Below, one piece after another: positions 25,812-34,490 of a DNA stretch of 46,751 bases (within the stretch, counting starts at the first letter, position 1; every line of letters starts with the position of its first letter). The notes under the pieces are model-generated. The model did not search any database. It had not been told where the DNA came from and was given only the letters and a program-made list of their open reading frames with translations. The stretch lies in contig CAIQQM010000233.1 of assembly GCA_903873945.1 (NCBI GenBank), positions 1 to 46,751 on the forward strand, given 5' to 3'. Made by a program: the position numbers and the translations under genes. This DNA comes from an uncultured Verrucomicrobiota bacterium (GTDB taxonomy: Bacteria > Verrucomicrobiota > Verrucomicrobiia > Limisphaerales > UBA8199).

Positions 25812-27014
25812 TCACAGGTTCAGTTTCGTGGCGACCTGCGATACGTCTTTATCTCCCCGACCGGACAGGTTTATAATGACGAGACAATCTTTGCCCAGCT
25901 TCGGCGCGCGCACGATGACTTCGGCAATGGCGTGGGCGGATTCGAGGGCGGGAATGATCCCCTCCAGACGTGCGAGTTTCATGAATGCCTCGAGTGCGTG
26001 CTTATCCGTGGCATAAGTGTAATCAACGCGTTTTTGGTCACGCAGCCACGCGTGTTCCGGTCCCACGGCGGCGTAATCCAAGCCTGCCGAAATGCTGTGA
26101 GTGAGTTGAATCTGCCCCGACTTATCCTGCAGCAGATACGAGCGCGTCCCTTGCAGCACCCCGAGCGAACCGCCCTGAAAACGCGCGGCGTGTTTCCCCG
26201 CCCTAATGCCTTTCCCGCCTGCTTCCACACCAACCATTCTGACCGACTCATCCTCGATAAATGGGTAGAAAAGGCCGAGGGCATTGGAACCGCCGCCGAC
26301 GCACGCAACCAGCAAATCGGGCAGCCGTTTCTCCTTCTCGAGAATTTGCTGCCGCGCCTCGTCGCCGATGACGCGCTGGAAATTCCGCACCATCAGCGGA
26401 TACGGATGCGCGCCATAAGCCGTCCCGAGGATGTAATGCGTCGTGCGTACGTTGGTCACCCAATCACGCATTGCTTCGTTGATGGCCTCCTTTAGAGTCT
26501 GCTGCCCGGCTTTGACCGGCACGACTTCCGCCCCCAGCATCTTCATCCGGAAGACGTTCAGTTCCTGTCGTTCGCAATCGACCGCCCCCATGTACACAAC
26601 ACATTCGAAACCGAACATCGCCGCCACGGTGGCCGTGGCTACCCCATGCTGTCCTGCGCCAGTTTCTGCTATGATCCGCGTTTTTCCCATCCGCTTCGCC
26701 AGCAGGATTTGGCCGACGCAATTGTTGATCTTGTGCGCGCCGGTGTGCAGCAGATCCTCGCGCTTCAGATAAATCTTCGCTCCGCCTAGCTCTCGGGTCA
26801 GGCGTTCGGCGAAATAGAGCGGCGTCGGCCGGCCGCAGAATTCCTTCAGGTAATAGTCGTAGTCGCGTTGAAATTCCGGATCCTGTTGGGCGCGGGCATA
26901 CTCATCCTCCAACTGCTGCAACGGATGCATCAGCGTTTCTGGCACGTAGCGGCCGCCATATCGGCCAAAGTGCCCGAACGCATCCGGAACCTTCTTGGCG
27001 GCAATTGAACTCAT
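25812..27014 (-). CDS. trpB: Tryptophan synthase beta chain
   Basis: PLP enzyme that joins indole and serine to make tryptophan. The PLP lysine is K95 in [11 protein letters not shown]; the phosphate-binding loop GGGSNALG and the AETGAGQHG block are intact. Starting at MSSIAAKK (27014) gives 400 residues, the usual length; the frame is open to 27176, but the extra part is unlike TrpB. No trpA or other trp gene is adjacent, so the pathway genes are dispersed. Confidence 0.95.
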   Translation of the reverse strand: MSSIAAKKVPDAFGHFGRYGGRYVPETLMHPLQQLEDEYARAQQDPEFQRDYDYYLKEFCGRPTPLYFAERLTRELGGAKIYLKREDLLHTGAHKINNCVGQILLAKRMGKTRIIAETGAGQHGVATATVAAMFGFECVVYMGAVDCERQELNVFRMKMLGAEVVPVKAGQQTLKEAINEAMRDWVTNVRTTHYILGTAYGAHPYPLMVRNFQRVIGDEARQQILEKEKRLPDLLVACVGGGSNALGLFYPFIEDESVRMVGVEAGGKGIRAGKHAARFQGGSLGVLQGTRSYLLQDKSGQIQLTHSISAGLDYAAVGPEHAWLRDQKRVDYTYATDKHALEAFMKLARLEGIIPALESAHAIAEVIVRAPKLGKDCLVIINLSGRGDKDVSQVATKLNL

Positions 27015-27070
27015 GGCACGCACGATAACCGCTCGCCGACGCCTCGTCGAGTTGAAGCTGGGGCGTGTTC

Positions 27071-28252
27071 TCACCGCGCCTTCTGCTTCTCTGTTTCCTC
27101 GGCGGGAAATGGCGCCAGTGGTAAGCCGCCGCAATCCGCGCAAATGCCCTCGGTCGTTGTGAATTGCGCCAGGCATCGTGGGCAGTACGACCGCGAGGTG
27201 TCGTCGGCTCGTGCCGGTGGCCGCGCCAACTCCGTTGGCTCCACGCCGCTTTGCTTCAGGAATTGCTCAAAGACCTCTGACAATACTGTCCGGGAATGGC
27301 GTTCCGCCATTTGCGCTGCCTGCTCTTCACGCGGGCATACTGGCAAACCCGGATGTCGAATCTCTCTCAAAATGGATTGGGCAAATTCTCTGAACTCCGC
27401 CTCTGCGCAAAACACCTTCGCAATCGCTAGCGGATGAAACCCTTCCAGCAAGGGACGTGATAGAAGATCGTGGGCGCGGATAGTTGTCGCTGGCGACAAC
27501 AAAACCGTCAAAAACTGGGTGAAACGTTCGTCTTCCGCTGCGGGATAAAAAGTCTTGTGGATGCGGCGAAATATGACCGCAGTGGTGGCGGTTAACACCA
27601 GCAGGCCAGCCAGCAGGCTGGCCCAGCATTGCCGGAAGCCGAGGAACCAGCACAGAACCGGCGCGGCCAGGAACAGGTAGCCGAAAAGACAGTTCGTGAG
27701 CAGTCTGATGCGGCCGGTTTCCCCGTGCATGTTCTGCCAGAGGTTCTCGATTGCTTTGGTGTCAAAGCTGTCTTGAATCATTTTCCGGATGATGCCTTCG
27801 CGTTCGGTTACGGGAAGTTTGATCAATTGCCTCAATTGTTGCGCAACAAATGTTGCGAACGTTGCGGAAGAGGCTTTCACCAGCACCTCGCCGTTAATGA
27901 ACACTTTCTTTCCGCTTGCCTCCACGTTGCGGATTTCGTTCAGCCGTAGGAATTTTCCTGTCTGTACCGGCCGCCAGCCGGGATTCACGCTCGGGGCAAC
28001 GTGAGCCAGCACTGCCTCAGCCGATAACGAGAGGGGGAATTGATTCCCGGTGAGCAGTGTTCCGAGTGGCGGCAGTGGGTGGCCGAAAACGACCCCTCCG
28101 CGCTGGTTGCCCATCAAAGCGCTCGGGTGCGCTGGCCGCCAGCGGCGGCCAAACCACGTCCGGAACGTCACTGAACCGCGGCGCGCCCAGCAGGCGCATT
28201 CGCAGCCGTAGATGAGCGCCAGCACGAGGAACAGCACTTCCAAATCACTCAT
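27071..28252 (-). CDS. Membrane protein with C-terminal zinc ribbon, unknown function
   Basis: I do not recognise the family. The 393 residues show one N-terminal hydrophobic helix, two more in the middle (about 190-240), a helical soluble region, and a C-terminal CPRC-x10-CADC zinc ribbon. The ATG at 28252 ([10 protein letters not shown]) is chosen because the upstream extension is Arg/Trp/Ser-rich and overlaps the neighbouring DUF2167 gene. It follows that gene by 16 nt, so the two are probably co-transcribed. Confidence 0.7.
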   Translation of the reverse strand: MSDLEVLFLVLALIYGCECACWARRGSVTFRTWFGRRWRPAHPSALMGNQRGGVVFGHPLPPLGTLLTGNQFPLSLSAEAVLAHVAPSVNPGWRPVQTGKFLRLNEIRNVEASGKKVFINGEVLVKASSATFATFVAQQLRQLIKLPVTEREGIIRKMIQDSFDTKAIENLWQNMHGETGRIRLLTNCLFGYLFLAAPVLCWFLGFRQCWASLLAGLLVLTATTAVIFRRIHKTFYPAAEDERFTQFLTVLLSPATTIRAHDLLSRPLLEGFHPLAIAKVFCAEAEFREFAQSILREIRHPGLPVCPREEQAAQMAERHSRTVLSEVFEQFLKQSGVEPTELARPPARADDTSRSYCPRCLAQFTTTEGICADCGGLPLAPFPAEETEKQKAR

Positions 28253-28268
28253 GCCGCGCCTTTTCGTT

Positions 28269-29135
28269 TCACTGGCGCGGGACTGTCTCGTTGCTCCGCC
28301 CGGTAAGCTTTGCGAACATCTTCTTGAGGAAGGTTGCTGCGGCAGCCAGCCCCACAATGACCAGCTTCCAGCCTTTCTTAAGGAAGACCAGCAGCCCGGT
28401 GAGAAGCCCCAATTTTGCCGCGCCCACAGCCGCCCCACCTACCACCAGCGCGGCAAGACCATATTTCGCCACCTTGTCGCCGGCGCGGTATTCCGCATAC
28501 CTCTCCCCGGTCTGAAATGAATAACCGGTCAGCAATTCCCGGAACGTCGGCAGGGTCGTCGGCAGTTGTTCCGGCTCCACAATCAACACCACCTCCATCA
28601 CCCCCTTGCGACCCAGCAGGCGGGTGTTGTAGTTGAGAATCGGCCGGCCTTCGCTGGTCGCGCGGATAGCCCACTCGAGATTGTGCGTGCTGGCCTCATA
28701 CTTGGGCCGCACTTCCCAGCCGACAATTTCCAACGGCGGGTTGCCCGCCCGCTCCCGTTCTTTGTTCCCCTCCGCCGTCCCGCGTTTGATCGCCTCGAGT
28801 AGTTTGTCCGGGTCCAGTTTGTCTTTGTCATCGTCCTTCACGTAGCCGATGTCGGAGAACTCGAACATCACCGACCAATGCTCGTTCGTTGCCTTAAGCA
28901 GGCCAAGTTCGTGCCCGCTAACAGGCTCGCCTTGCGCTTTCATCAAGGACTGGATGCTCTTCGCGTCCACGAAGACGTAGCCCGCCGGCACCTCGACCCG
29001 CGCAGCGTTGCCCAGTTGCGCGCTCGCGGGCCCTTTCAGCAGGTTGAGTTTGGGGCGGGCCTTCGGCTCCTGGGCAAGGAGTGATGAAGTTGCCGCCGTC
29101 AACGCGGCGACCACCAATAGTTTGGAGCAGGCCAT
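28269..29135 (-). CDS. DUF2167 family membrane-anchored protein
   Basis: A signal peptide (MACSKLLVVAALTAATSSLLA) opens the 288-residue protein. The DUF2167 core follows, with LLKATNEHWSVMFEF and GYVKDDDKD, a YEASTHNLEWAI block, and two C-terminal transmembrane helices. The function of DUF2167 is unknown; the architecture implies a periplasmic domain anchored from its C-terminus. The start at 29135 sits behind a weak AGAAAG; a longer frame to 29189 would add 18 residues before the signal peptide. Confidence 0.82.
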   Translation of the reverse strand: MACSKLLVVAALTAATSSLLAQEPKARPKLNLLKGPASAQLGNAARVEVPAGYVFVDAKSIQSLMKAQGEPVSGHELGLLKATNEHWSVMFEFSDIGYVKDDDKDKLDPDKLLEAIKRGTAEGNKERERAGNPPLEIVGWEVRPKYEASTHNLEWAIRATSEGRPILNYNTRLLGRKGVMEVVLIVEPEQLPTTLPTFRELLTGYSFQTGERYAEYRAGDKVAKYGLAALVVGGAAVGAAKLGLLTGLLVFLKKGWKLVIVGLAAAATFLKKMFAKLTGRSNETVPRQ

Positions 29136-29265
29136 AATGAACTTTCTGTTTCTTGCCGATATGCCAAAGGCACTTGGTTCCGGTTGCATAGATAATTATC
29201 TCTTTCGTTTACCCGCGACCGCGAAAACCCGTCTTGGTCAGGCAGCCTGGGCGCGGCAGCTTCAA

Positions 29266-30375
29266 TTAAACATTAAACCTGAATAACAGTACGTCCCCGT
29301 CGCGTACGACATAATCCCGTCCCTCGATCCGGTAATGGCCCCTTTCCCGCGCGTGCGCCACTGACCCCTCCTTGCTCAGATCCTCCCAGTTCACCGTCTC
29401 CGCTTTGATGAATCCACGCTCGAAGTCCGTATGGATCGTGCCGGCTGCTTTGGCCGCCGTCGTTCCGGCGGGGATTGTCCAGGCCCTCGCCTCTTTTTCA
29501 TTGAACGTGAAGAATGTCCGTAAGTTGAGCGCGTGATAGGTGCCGTGTATGAGGGCGGACAGGCTCGATTCCTTCACGCCAAGTTCCTTCAGATACTCCT
29601 GTGCCTCTTCCGGGGAAAGGTCAGCCGCGTCGCTTTCCAGTTGGGCGCAGACTACCACCGTTTCACACGCATGATGCGTGCGCGCGTAATTGCGTACCTT
29701 GACAACCTCCGGATGGTTTTCTGCGGTTGCCAGGTCTTTCTCCTTCAGGTTGGCCACGAAGATTGTCGGCTTGTCCGTCAGCAGGAAAAAACCGCGTATG
29801 ATCGCTTTTTCGTCCGGGGCCAGCGGCACCGCGAGTGTGTTCGCCGGTTTGCCGGTGTTTAAGTGCGACTCGATTTTCTCCAGCAGATGCGTCTCCAGCA
29901 CCGCATGCTTGTCCCCGCGCTTCACATCCCGCGCCATCTTTTCCCGCCGCTTCTTCACTGTCTCGAGGTCCGCCAGCACCAGTTCCGTCATCACGATCTC
30001 GATGTCCCGCACCGCGTCGATGCTGCCGGTGACATGCACAATGTCCGGATCCTCAAAGCAGCGGACCACGTGCACTAGGGCGTCCACCTCCCGAATATGA
30101 CTGAGAAATTTGTTGCCGAGACCCTCCCCCCGCGACGCTCCTTTTACCAGCCCGGCGATGTCAACGAATTCGAACGTTGCAGGAATGAGCGTGCTTACTT
30201 TGGCGATTTTGCCCAGCTCTGCCAGGCGCGCGTCCGGAACGGTCACCACTCCCAGGTTGGATTCGATCGTGCAAAAAGGATAATTTTCCGCGGCGGCCTT
30301 GTGCGAGCGTGTTACGGCGTTGAATAGTGTGGATTTCCCAACATTCGGCAGACCGACGATGCCAGCTTTGAGCAT
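29266..30375 (-). CDS. ychF: Redox-regulated ATPase YchF (Obg family)
   Basis: Universal P-loop protein of 369 residues, close to the standard 363. Walker A is GLPNVGKS at residues 8-15 and switch II is DIAGLVKGAS. The NLKEKD element replaces NKxD, which explains its preference for ATP over GTP. A coiled-coil insertion and a C-terminal TGS domain follow, ending in the usual VRDGDVLLFRFNV. It binds ribosomes and is linked to stress responses. It lies downstream of obg on the same strand. Confidence 0.96.
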   Translation of the reverse strand: MLKAGIVGLPNVGKSTLFNAVTRSHKAAAENYPFCTIESNLGVVTVPDARLAELGKIAKVSTLIPATFEFVDIAGLVKGASRGEGLGNKFLSHIREVDALVHVVRCFEDPDIVHVTGSIDAVRDIEIVMTELVLADLETVKKRREKMARDVKRGDKHAVLETHLLEKIESHLNTGKPANTLAVPLAPDEKAIIRGFFLLTDKPTIFVANLKEKDLATAENHPEVVKVRNYARTHHACETVVVCAQLESDAADLSPEEAQEYLKELGVKESSLSALIHGTYHALNLRTFFTFNEKEARAWTIPAGTTAAKAAGTIHTDFERGFIKAETVNWEDLSKEGSVAHARERGHYRIEGRDYVVRDGDVLLFRFNV

Positions 30376-30473
30376 GCTCGGATTGAATCACATCTCCTGC
30401 CGCGCTGGGAGAAAAATCCCACTCCCAAAGCCTGCGGGTTCTCGCTTGCCTGACTGGGAGCCCTTCATTTTTG

Positions 30474-31640
30474 TCAGGCTTTCGCCACAGCCTTCCGGAT
30501 CGTTTGCTTGAATGTGCCAACGCCTTCGTCGAACGCGGCGGAGATCCCGAAGACCGGTGTTTTCGGAATCCGGCGCTTGAACTTCTTCAGGTTTTCTCCG
30601 GCAACCGCCTCGTCCATCTTGTTGGCCACAACCAGCCGCGGTTTCTTCAGCAGTGTCGGATCGTACAGTTCGAGCTCGGTCAGCAGGTTTTTGTAGTCGT
30701 CCCATGGGGCCCGCCCATCCGCCCCCGCCATGTCCAGGAGCAAAACCAGCACCTTGCAGCGCTCGATGTGCCGTAGAAATTCATGGCCGAGGCCGACGTT
30801 GCAGTGCGCGCCTTCAATCAGACCAGGCACGTCGCACACGGTCAGCCGGTGAAAATCAGCATATTCTACAATTCCGATCTGGGGATGCAGCGTGGTGAAC
30901 GGATAGGGCGCGATTCTTGGCCGTGCGTGTGAAATGGCCGTCAGCAGCGTCGATTTGCCCGCGTTCGGATACCCCACCAGGCCCACTTCGGCAATGATGC
31001 GCAGTTCCAGAAGAAATGCCCCTTCTTCGCCCGGCTCCCCGGGTTGTGCAAAACGCGGCGCCTGCCGTGTCGCGGTCGCGAAATTCCTGTTTCCTAACCC
31101 GCCGCGTCCACCGTGACGCAGCACGAACCGCTTGCCGTGTTCTGTCAGGTCGGCGGTCAATTCCCCTTTAGACTTCATACCGGGGATAGTCGCTTCGTGC
31201 GTGCTCTCTCTCGAGAGATCAACCTCGATTGCCGAACCGGTGGCGGAGACGTGGAAAAACGGCCGGTGTCCTGAACTTGTCCGGAGAATGGCGCGCCTTT
31301 GTCTTGGCTCGGCCTCTTTTTCCTCGCCGGCCTCATCTGTCCCCGTCAGTTTCCACACGATCGTTCCGCAAGGCACTTTGACGACCAGGTCCTTTCCAGC
31401 GTGCCCATCCATTCCCTTGCCCATGCCAAACTCTCCGTCCTCGGCGATCAGGCGCGGTTGGAAATACTGCGCGATGAGATTGTTCAAGTCGTGGTCGGCT
31501 TCCAGCACCACGTCGCCGCCGTGCCCGCCGTTGCCGCCGCTCGGCCCGCCCTTGGGCCGGAACTTCTCGCGTTGAAAAGCAACGCAGCCTTTGCCCCCGT
31601 GCCCCGCTCGCGCAAAAATTCTAATCTCGTCAACAAACAT
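30474..31640 (-). CDS. obg: GTPase Obg/CgtA with enlarged N-terminal domain
   Basis: Ribosome-assembly GTPase. The Obg fold starts at MFVDEIRIFARAGHGGKGCV with the glycine-rich GGNGGHGGDV stretch. The G domain has GYPNAGKS (223-230), DVPGLIEGA and NKMDE. In typical Obg proteins the P-loop lies near residue 165. Here a stretch of about 55-60 residues interrupts the Obg domain between VPCGTIVW and the ADLTEHGKR region. There is no C-terminal OCT domain. The ATG at 31640 fits the family start. It lies downstream of rplU-rpmA, behind a terminator. Confidence 0.95.
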   Translation of the reverse strand: MFVDEIRIFARAGHGGKGCVAFQREKFRPKGGPSGGNGGHGGDVVLEADHDLNNLIAQYFQPRLIAEDGEFGMGKGMDGHAGKDLVVKVPCGTIVWKLTGTDEAGEEKEAEPRQRRAILRTSSGHRPFFHVSATGSAIEVDLSRESTHEATIPGMKSKGELTADLTEHGKRFVLRHGGRGGLGNRNFATATRQAPRFAQPGEPGEEGAFLLELRIIAEVGLVGYPNAGKSTLLTAISHARPRIAPYPFTTLHPQIGIVEYADFHRLTVCDVPGLIEGAHCNVGLGHEFLRHIERCKVLVLLLDMAGADGRAPWDDYKNLLTELELYDPTLLKKPRLVVANKMDEAVAGENLKKFKRRIPKTPVFGISAAFDEGVGTFKQTIRKAVAKA

Positions 31641-31677
31641 AGGAACCTGAAATGGGCCGACTTGCCCTTGTGCCAAT

Positions 31678-31704
31678 AAAAAAGGCGAGGCTCATGGCCT
31701 CGCC
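31678..31704 (-). terminator. Intrinsic terminator after rpmA
   Basis: Read on the minus strand: stem GGCGAGGC pairs with GCCTCGCC (8 bp, 5-nt loop; 31697-31704 with 31684-31691), followed at once by six T. It lies between rpmA and obg and should end or attenuate the ribosomal-protein transcript before obg. Confidence 0.88.
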
Positions 31705-31726
31705 GGGAAAACCTGCAGGGCTGGCC

Positions 31727-31990
31727 CTAGTTGCTGGCTGCAACCGGCCCAGCCACCACATTGATGCGGCTGCTGGCCTTGTCAAATGTGACTTTCCCGT
31801 CAACCAGCGCAAAGAGCGTCCAGTCCCGCCCCGTCCCGACGTTCCGGCCGGCGACAAATTTCGTGCCGCGCTGCCGCACCAGGATGCTTCCGGCTGTGAC
31901 GAACTCGCCGCCATACCGTTTTACTCCCAGCCGCTTGCTGACGCTGTCTCGCCCGTTGCGGACGCTGCCTTGACCTTTCTTATGTGCCAT
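31727..31990 (-). CDS. rpmA: 50S ribosomal protein L27
   Basis: The protein (87 aa) begins [15 protein letters not shown], the conserved L27 N-terminus that reaches the peptidyl-transferase centre. [17 protein letters not shown] and [15 protein letters not shown] follow, matching L27 throughout. No N-terminal prepeptide is present. It follows rplU by 14 nt. Confidence 0.97.
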   Translation of the reverse strand: MAHKKGQGSVRNGRDSVSKRLGVKRYGGEFVTAGSILVRQRGTKFVAGRNVGTGRDWTLFALVDGKVTFDKASSRINVVAGPVAASN

Positions 31991-32004
31991 AAATCCAACC
32001 TCGT

Positions 32005-32316
32005 TTAAGCTTTGATCTCTTTGATCTTCACAACGGTCAGTTCCTGACGGTGCCCGACCGTTCTGTGATAACCCTCGCGCCGTCTCATCTTGAACGCGAT
32101 TTTTTTCTCGCCGCGAATGTGCTCAACCACATCGGCCACAACGCTCGCCCGGGCTACGGTAGGCGAGCCTATCGTAACTTTGCCGTCCTTGTTCACCAGT
32201 AACACGCGGTCAAACGTTACCGGTTTCCCGGCCTCAACGGCCAGACGTTCAATTTCAAGCGTGTCACCCGCGATCACGCGATACTGTTTGCTTCCTGTTT
32301 CTAATACAGCGTACAT
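32005..32316 (-). CDS. rplU: 50S ribosomal protein L21
   Basis: 103 residues matching L21: [13 protein letters not shown] at the N-terminus and a C-terminal [17 protein letters not shown] block for 23S rRNA contact. The ATG at 32316 is preferred over the 32331 start, with GAGAG about 7 nt upstream. It is first gene of the rplU-rpmA pair, with the promoter at 32343-32371. Confidence 0.97.
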   Translation of the reverse strand: MYAVLETGSKQYRVIAGDTLEIERLAVEAGKPVTFDRVLLVNKDGKVTIGSPTVARASVVADVVEHIRGEKKIAFKMRRREGYHRTVGHRQELTVVKIKEIKA

Positions 32317-32342
32317 AAATTCTCTCGCCAAAAAGGAGTGTG

Positions 32343-32371
32343 ATAAGACCAGAACACACCCGCAGTGTCAA
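32343..32371 (-). promoter_or_regulatory. Sigma70 promoter of rplU-rpmA
   Basis: On the minus strand a perfect TTGACA (32366-32371) is followed by a 17-nt spacer and TCTTAT (32343-32348, four of six matches). Expected transcription start is near 32335, leaving a leader of about 20 nt. Confidence 0.75.
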
Positions 32372-32454
32372 TCTATCATTTTGACCGTAAAACTATGGCT
32401 GGTTTCGCCGCAAAAGCAAGCAGGCTGTTAAACTGGCTCGTGCCGTGCGGCCTA

Positions 32455-32469
32455 CACGCAGATTGCGTG
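32455..32469. promoter_or_regulatory. Inverted repeat, possible activator site
   Basis: CACGCA and TGCGTG flank a 3-nt centre. The centre lies about 95 nt upstream of the predicted sigma54 start, which is where enhancer sites of NtrC-type activators usually lie. No functional proof is available from sequence. Confidence 0.4.
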
Positions 32470-32531
32470 AAAACCCCGCTTTTTGAGAAGGCCACCCTGT
32501 CAATTTGTTAAGGATTTTGCATAAAATCGGG

Positions 32532-32548
32532 TTGGCACCGTCATTGCT
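32532..32548 (+). promoter_or_regulatory. Sigma54 (-24/-12) promoter of the pseudopilin gene
   Basis: TTGGCACCGTCATTGCT matches the sigma54 consensus: GG at 32534-32535, exactly ten bases, then GC at 32546-32547, with TGGCAC and TTGC in place. Transcription should begin near 32559, about 85 nt before the pseudopilin ATG. A sigma54-dependent regulator is encoded at 18884-20305. Confidence 0.78.
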
Positions 32549-32644
32549 TAAGAGTGTCTCAAACTCAGGTCGAAGACGCGAACGGGTCCTGTGGAGTTCG
32601 CGAGCGGTCTGTCAAAACCATATAATAACAAAGTCAGTAAGTTT

Positions 32645-33442
32645 ATGAAGAATGTACGCAAAAGGAATCGGGCTTTTACGCTTATCGAGTTGTTGGTCGT
32701 CATCGCCATCATTGCTATTTTAGCGGCGTTGTTGCTCCCGGCGCTCGCCAGAGCACGAGCCAAAGCTCAAAGGATCAGTTGCACGAACAACCTCAAACAG
32801 GTGGGTTTGGCGTTCCGCACCTGGGCGATGGATAATGGCGATGCTTATCCGATGACGGTTACAACTGCCAATGGCGGCCCTCCCGGCCCGGGCGGTGTCA
32901 ACTCCATTGCTTTAAATCCCAGCACCTATGCCCAGTATATTTTTAGAGTCTTTCTCGTTATGTCGAACGAGTTGACCACGCCGAAGATTCTGGTTTGTCC
33001 GGCTGATAGTCTCGGCACGATCTCGAATTCGTTCTCTTCTACCCCATACGCAAACGATTATAGGAACTTAAGTTACTTCGTCGGGGTTGACGCCGCAGAT
33101 ACTTCTCCTCAGATGTTTTTGGATGGCGATCGTAATATGGGCGCAGGCACCTATGGAACCTTCACTCCATTGTCGCCGCCGGCCCACCAATGGGGCAGTT
33201 ATATGAATGCAGGTAGTGGTGTTACGTGGGGTCCTCAGCTTGCACCACCAGGAGTGCCGCAGACTGCAGGCGGCACATCCACAAACGCGCCGAGCGCTAC
33301 CTGGACGTCTGACGGACATGGTGGCCAGGGCAACGTCGGGCTCGCTGACGGCAGCGTGCAGTCGTTTAACAATCCAACACTGCAGACCGCGTTGAAAAAC
33401 ACGGGCGATACGGTAAACAACAACCGCATCATCTTCCCATAG
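32645..33442 (+). CDS. Type II/IV pseudopilin-like protein with H-x9-DG motif
   Basis: Prepilin-type protein of 265 residues. A 10-residue basic leader ends in Ala before [20 protein letters not shown], the N-methylation and helix segment with the mature Glu5. The globular part ends with the H-x9-DG motif (H225, D235, G236), typical of the very large pseudopilin families of Planctomycetes, Verrucomicrobia and Lentisphaerae. Alanine replaces the usual glycine at the cleavage site. It sits alone, with its own sigma54 promoter and a strong terminator, so it is a monocistronic unit. The ATG at 32645 follows an open frame from 32591. Confidence 0.88.
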   Translation: MKNVRKRNRAFTLIELLVVIAIIAILAALLLPALARARAKAQRISCTNNLKQVGLAFRTWAMDNGDAYPMTVTTANGGPPGPGGVNSIALNPSTYAQYIFRVFLVMSNELTTPKILVCPADSLGTISNSFSSTPYANDYRNLSYFVGVDAADTSPQMFLDGDRNMGAGTYGTFTPLSPPAHQWGSYMNAGSGVTWGPQLAPPGVPQTAGGTSTNAPSATWTSDGHGGQGNVGLADGSVQSFNNPTLQTALKNTGDTVNNNRIIFP

Positions 33443-33472
33443 CCTGGGATTTAGTTTCCGTTTTCCAATACG

Positions 33473-33500
33473 AAAAGGCATCCGTAAGGATGCCTTTTTT
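33473..33500. terminator. Bidirectional intrinsic terminator
   Basis: An 11-bp stem (AAAAGGCATCC, 33473-33483, with GGATGCCTTTT, 33488-33498) has a GTAA loop and is followed by a T-run on the plus strand. The A-run on the other side gives a U-tract on the minus strand. It serves the pseudopilin gene and the convergent epimerase gene. Confidence 0.92.
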
Positions 33501-33503
33501 GTT

Positions 33504-34490
33504 TTAAGGCATGTCTGCGGTGGTGACCTTGACGATGGTCTGAAGCGATGTCCGTGGACAAAAACCGGTCGTTGCGGCCAACTTCTCAACCACAGGTTTG
33601 CGCCGCCGCATATCTTCGAACCCTGGCTCGTAAGCCTTGCCGTAGGGAACGAATTGGATAAGCGACTTCGAACCCAGGTGCTTGATAACCAGTTCCGCCA
33701 GGTCGCGAATGGTGATTTCCTCGGTGCTACCGACGTTGAACACCTGGCCGCGGGCCGCCGCGCAGTTCTGCAGGCGCAGGATGGCTTCTACAGTATCGCC
33801 GACGTAACAGAAGCAGCGAGATTGTTGTCCATCGCCATATACTTCCAGGGTCTGGCCGCTCCTGGCAGATTGTACGAATCGAGGAAGCACCATGCCGTAG
33901 CGGCCGGTTTGGCGGGGGCCGACGGTATTAAATAAACGGACGATGACCACCGGCAATGAGCGTTCTTTGGCGTAAGCCAGCGCAAGAAACTCATCCATGA
34001 GCTTCGAGCAGGCGTAACTCCAGCGGGACTGATGGGGCGGGCCGATCAGCAGGTCGTCTTCCTCGCTGAAGGCGGGTTTTTGGCTCTTGCCGTAAACTTC
34101 AGAGGTGGAGGTCAGCAGGACGGGAACGCCCCGCGTGGCGGCCGCTTCAAGGAGGATTTCGGTCTCATGCAGATTGGTCTGGAGAACATGGATGGGGGAG
34201 TGGACAACCAATTCGACGCCCACCGCTGCCGCCAGATGATAAATGGATTCGGCGCCGGCGACGATTTGCGGGAGGCCGGGGCAGGTTGAAATCTTCGCTC
34301 GAATCAACCGGAGGCCGGGGTGCGCGCTGACGGCCCGGAGGTTTTCTAGGCTCCCGGTGGACAAATCGTCTATGACAACAACGGATTTGCCATCGGCAAG
34401 GAGGCGTTCAACGAGATGGGAGCCGATGAAGCCGGCGCCGCCGGTGACGAGGACATGCGCGGTCTTGTTGGCTGGAGGAGGGGTGTTCAC
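33504..34490 (-). CDS. NAD-dependent sugar-nucleotide epimerase/dehydratase
   Basis: Extended short-chain dehydrogenase of 328 residues. NAD-binding motif VTGGAGFIGSH lies near the N-terminus, and the catalytic YxxxK is YACSK, with TSTSEVYG before it. RLFNTVGPRQTGRYGMV follows, as in UDP-glucuronate decarboxylases and UDP-glucose 4-epimerases. The GTG at 34490 is chosen because it overlaps the stop of the upstream amidase gene as GTGA; the frame is open to 34565 without other support. The substrate cannot be fixed; a role in surface polysaccharide supply is likely. Confidence 0.85.
   Translation of the reverse strand: MNTPPPANKTAHVLVTGGAGFIGSHLVERLLADGKSVVVIDDLSTGSLENLRAVSAHPGLRLIRAKISTCPGLPQIVAGAESIYHLAAAVGVELVVHSPIHVLQTNLHETEILLEAAATRGVPVLLTSTSEVYGKSQKPAFSEEDDLLIGPPHQSRWSYACSKLMDEFLALAYAKERSLPVVIVRLFNTVGPRQTGRYGMVLPRFVQSARSGQTLEVYGDGQQSRCFCYVGDTVEAILRLQNCAAARGQVFNVGSTEEITIRDLAELVIKHLGSKSLIQFVPYGKAYEPGFEDMRRRKPVVEKLAATTGFCPRTSLQTIVKVTTADMP

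Larger units (their letters stand above)
32317..32644. other. Divergent regulatory region between rplU and the pseudopilin gene
   Basis: The 328-nt gap holds no gene. In order it contains the rplU sigma70 promoter (minus strand, 32343-32371), an inverted repeat CACGCA-GAT-TGCGTG (32455-32469), the sigma54 promoter (32532-32548), and an untranslated leader of about 85 nt before the pseudopilin ATG. Confidence 0.65.
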
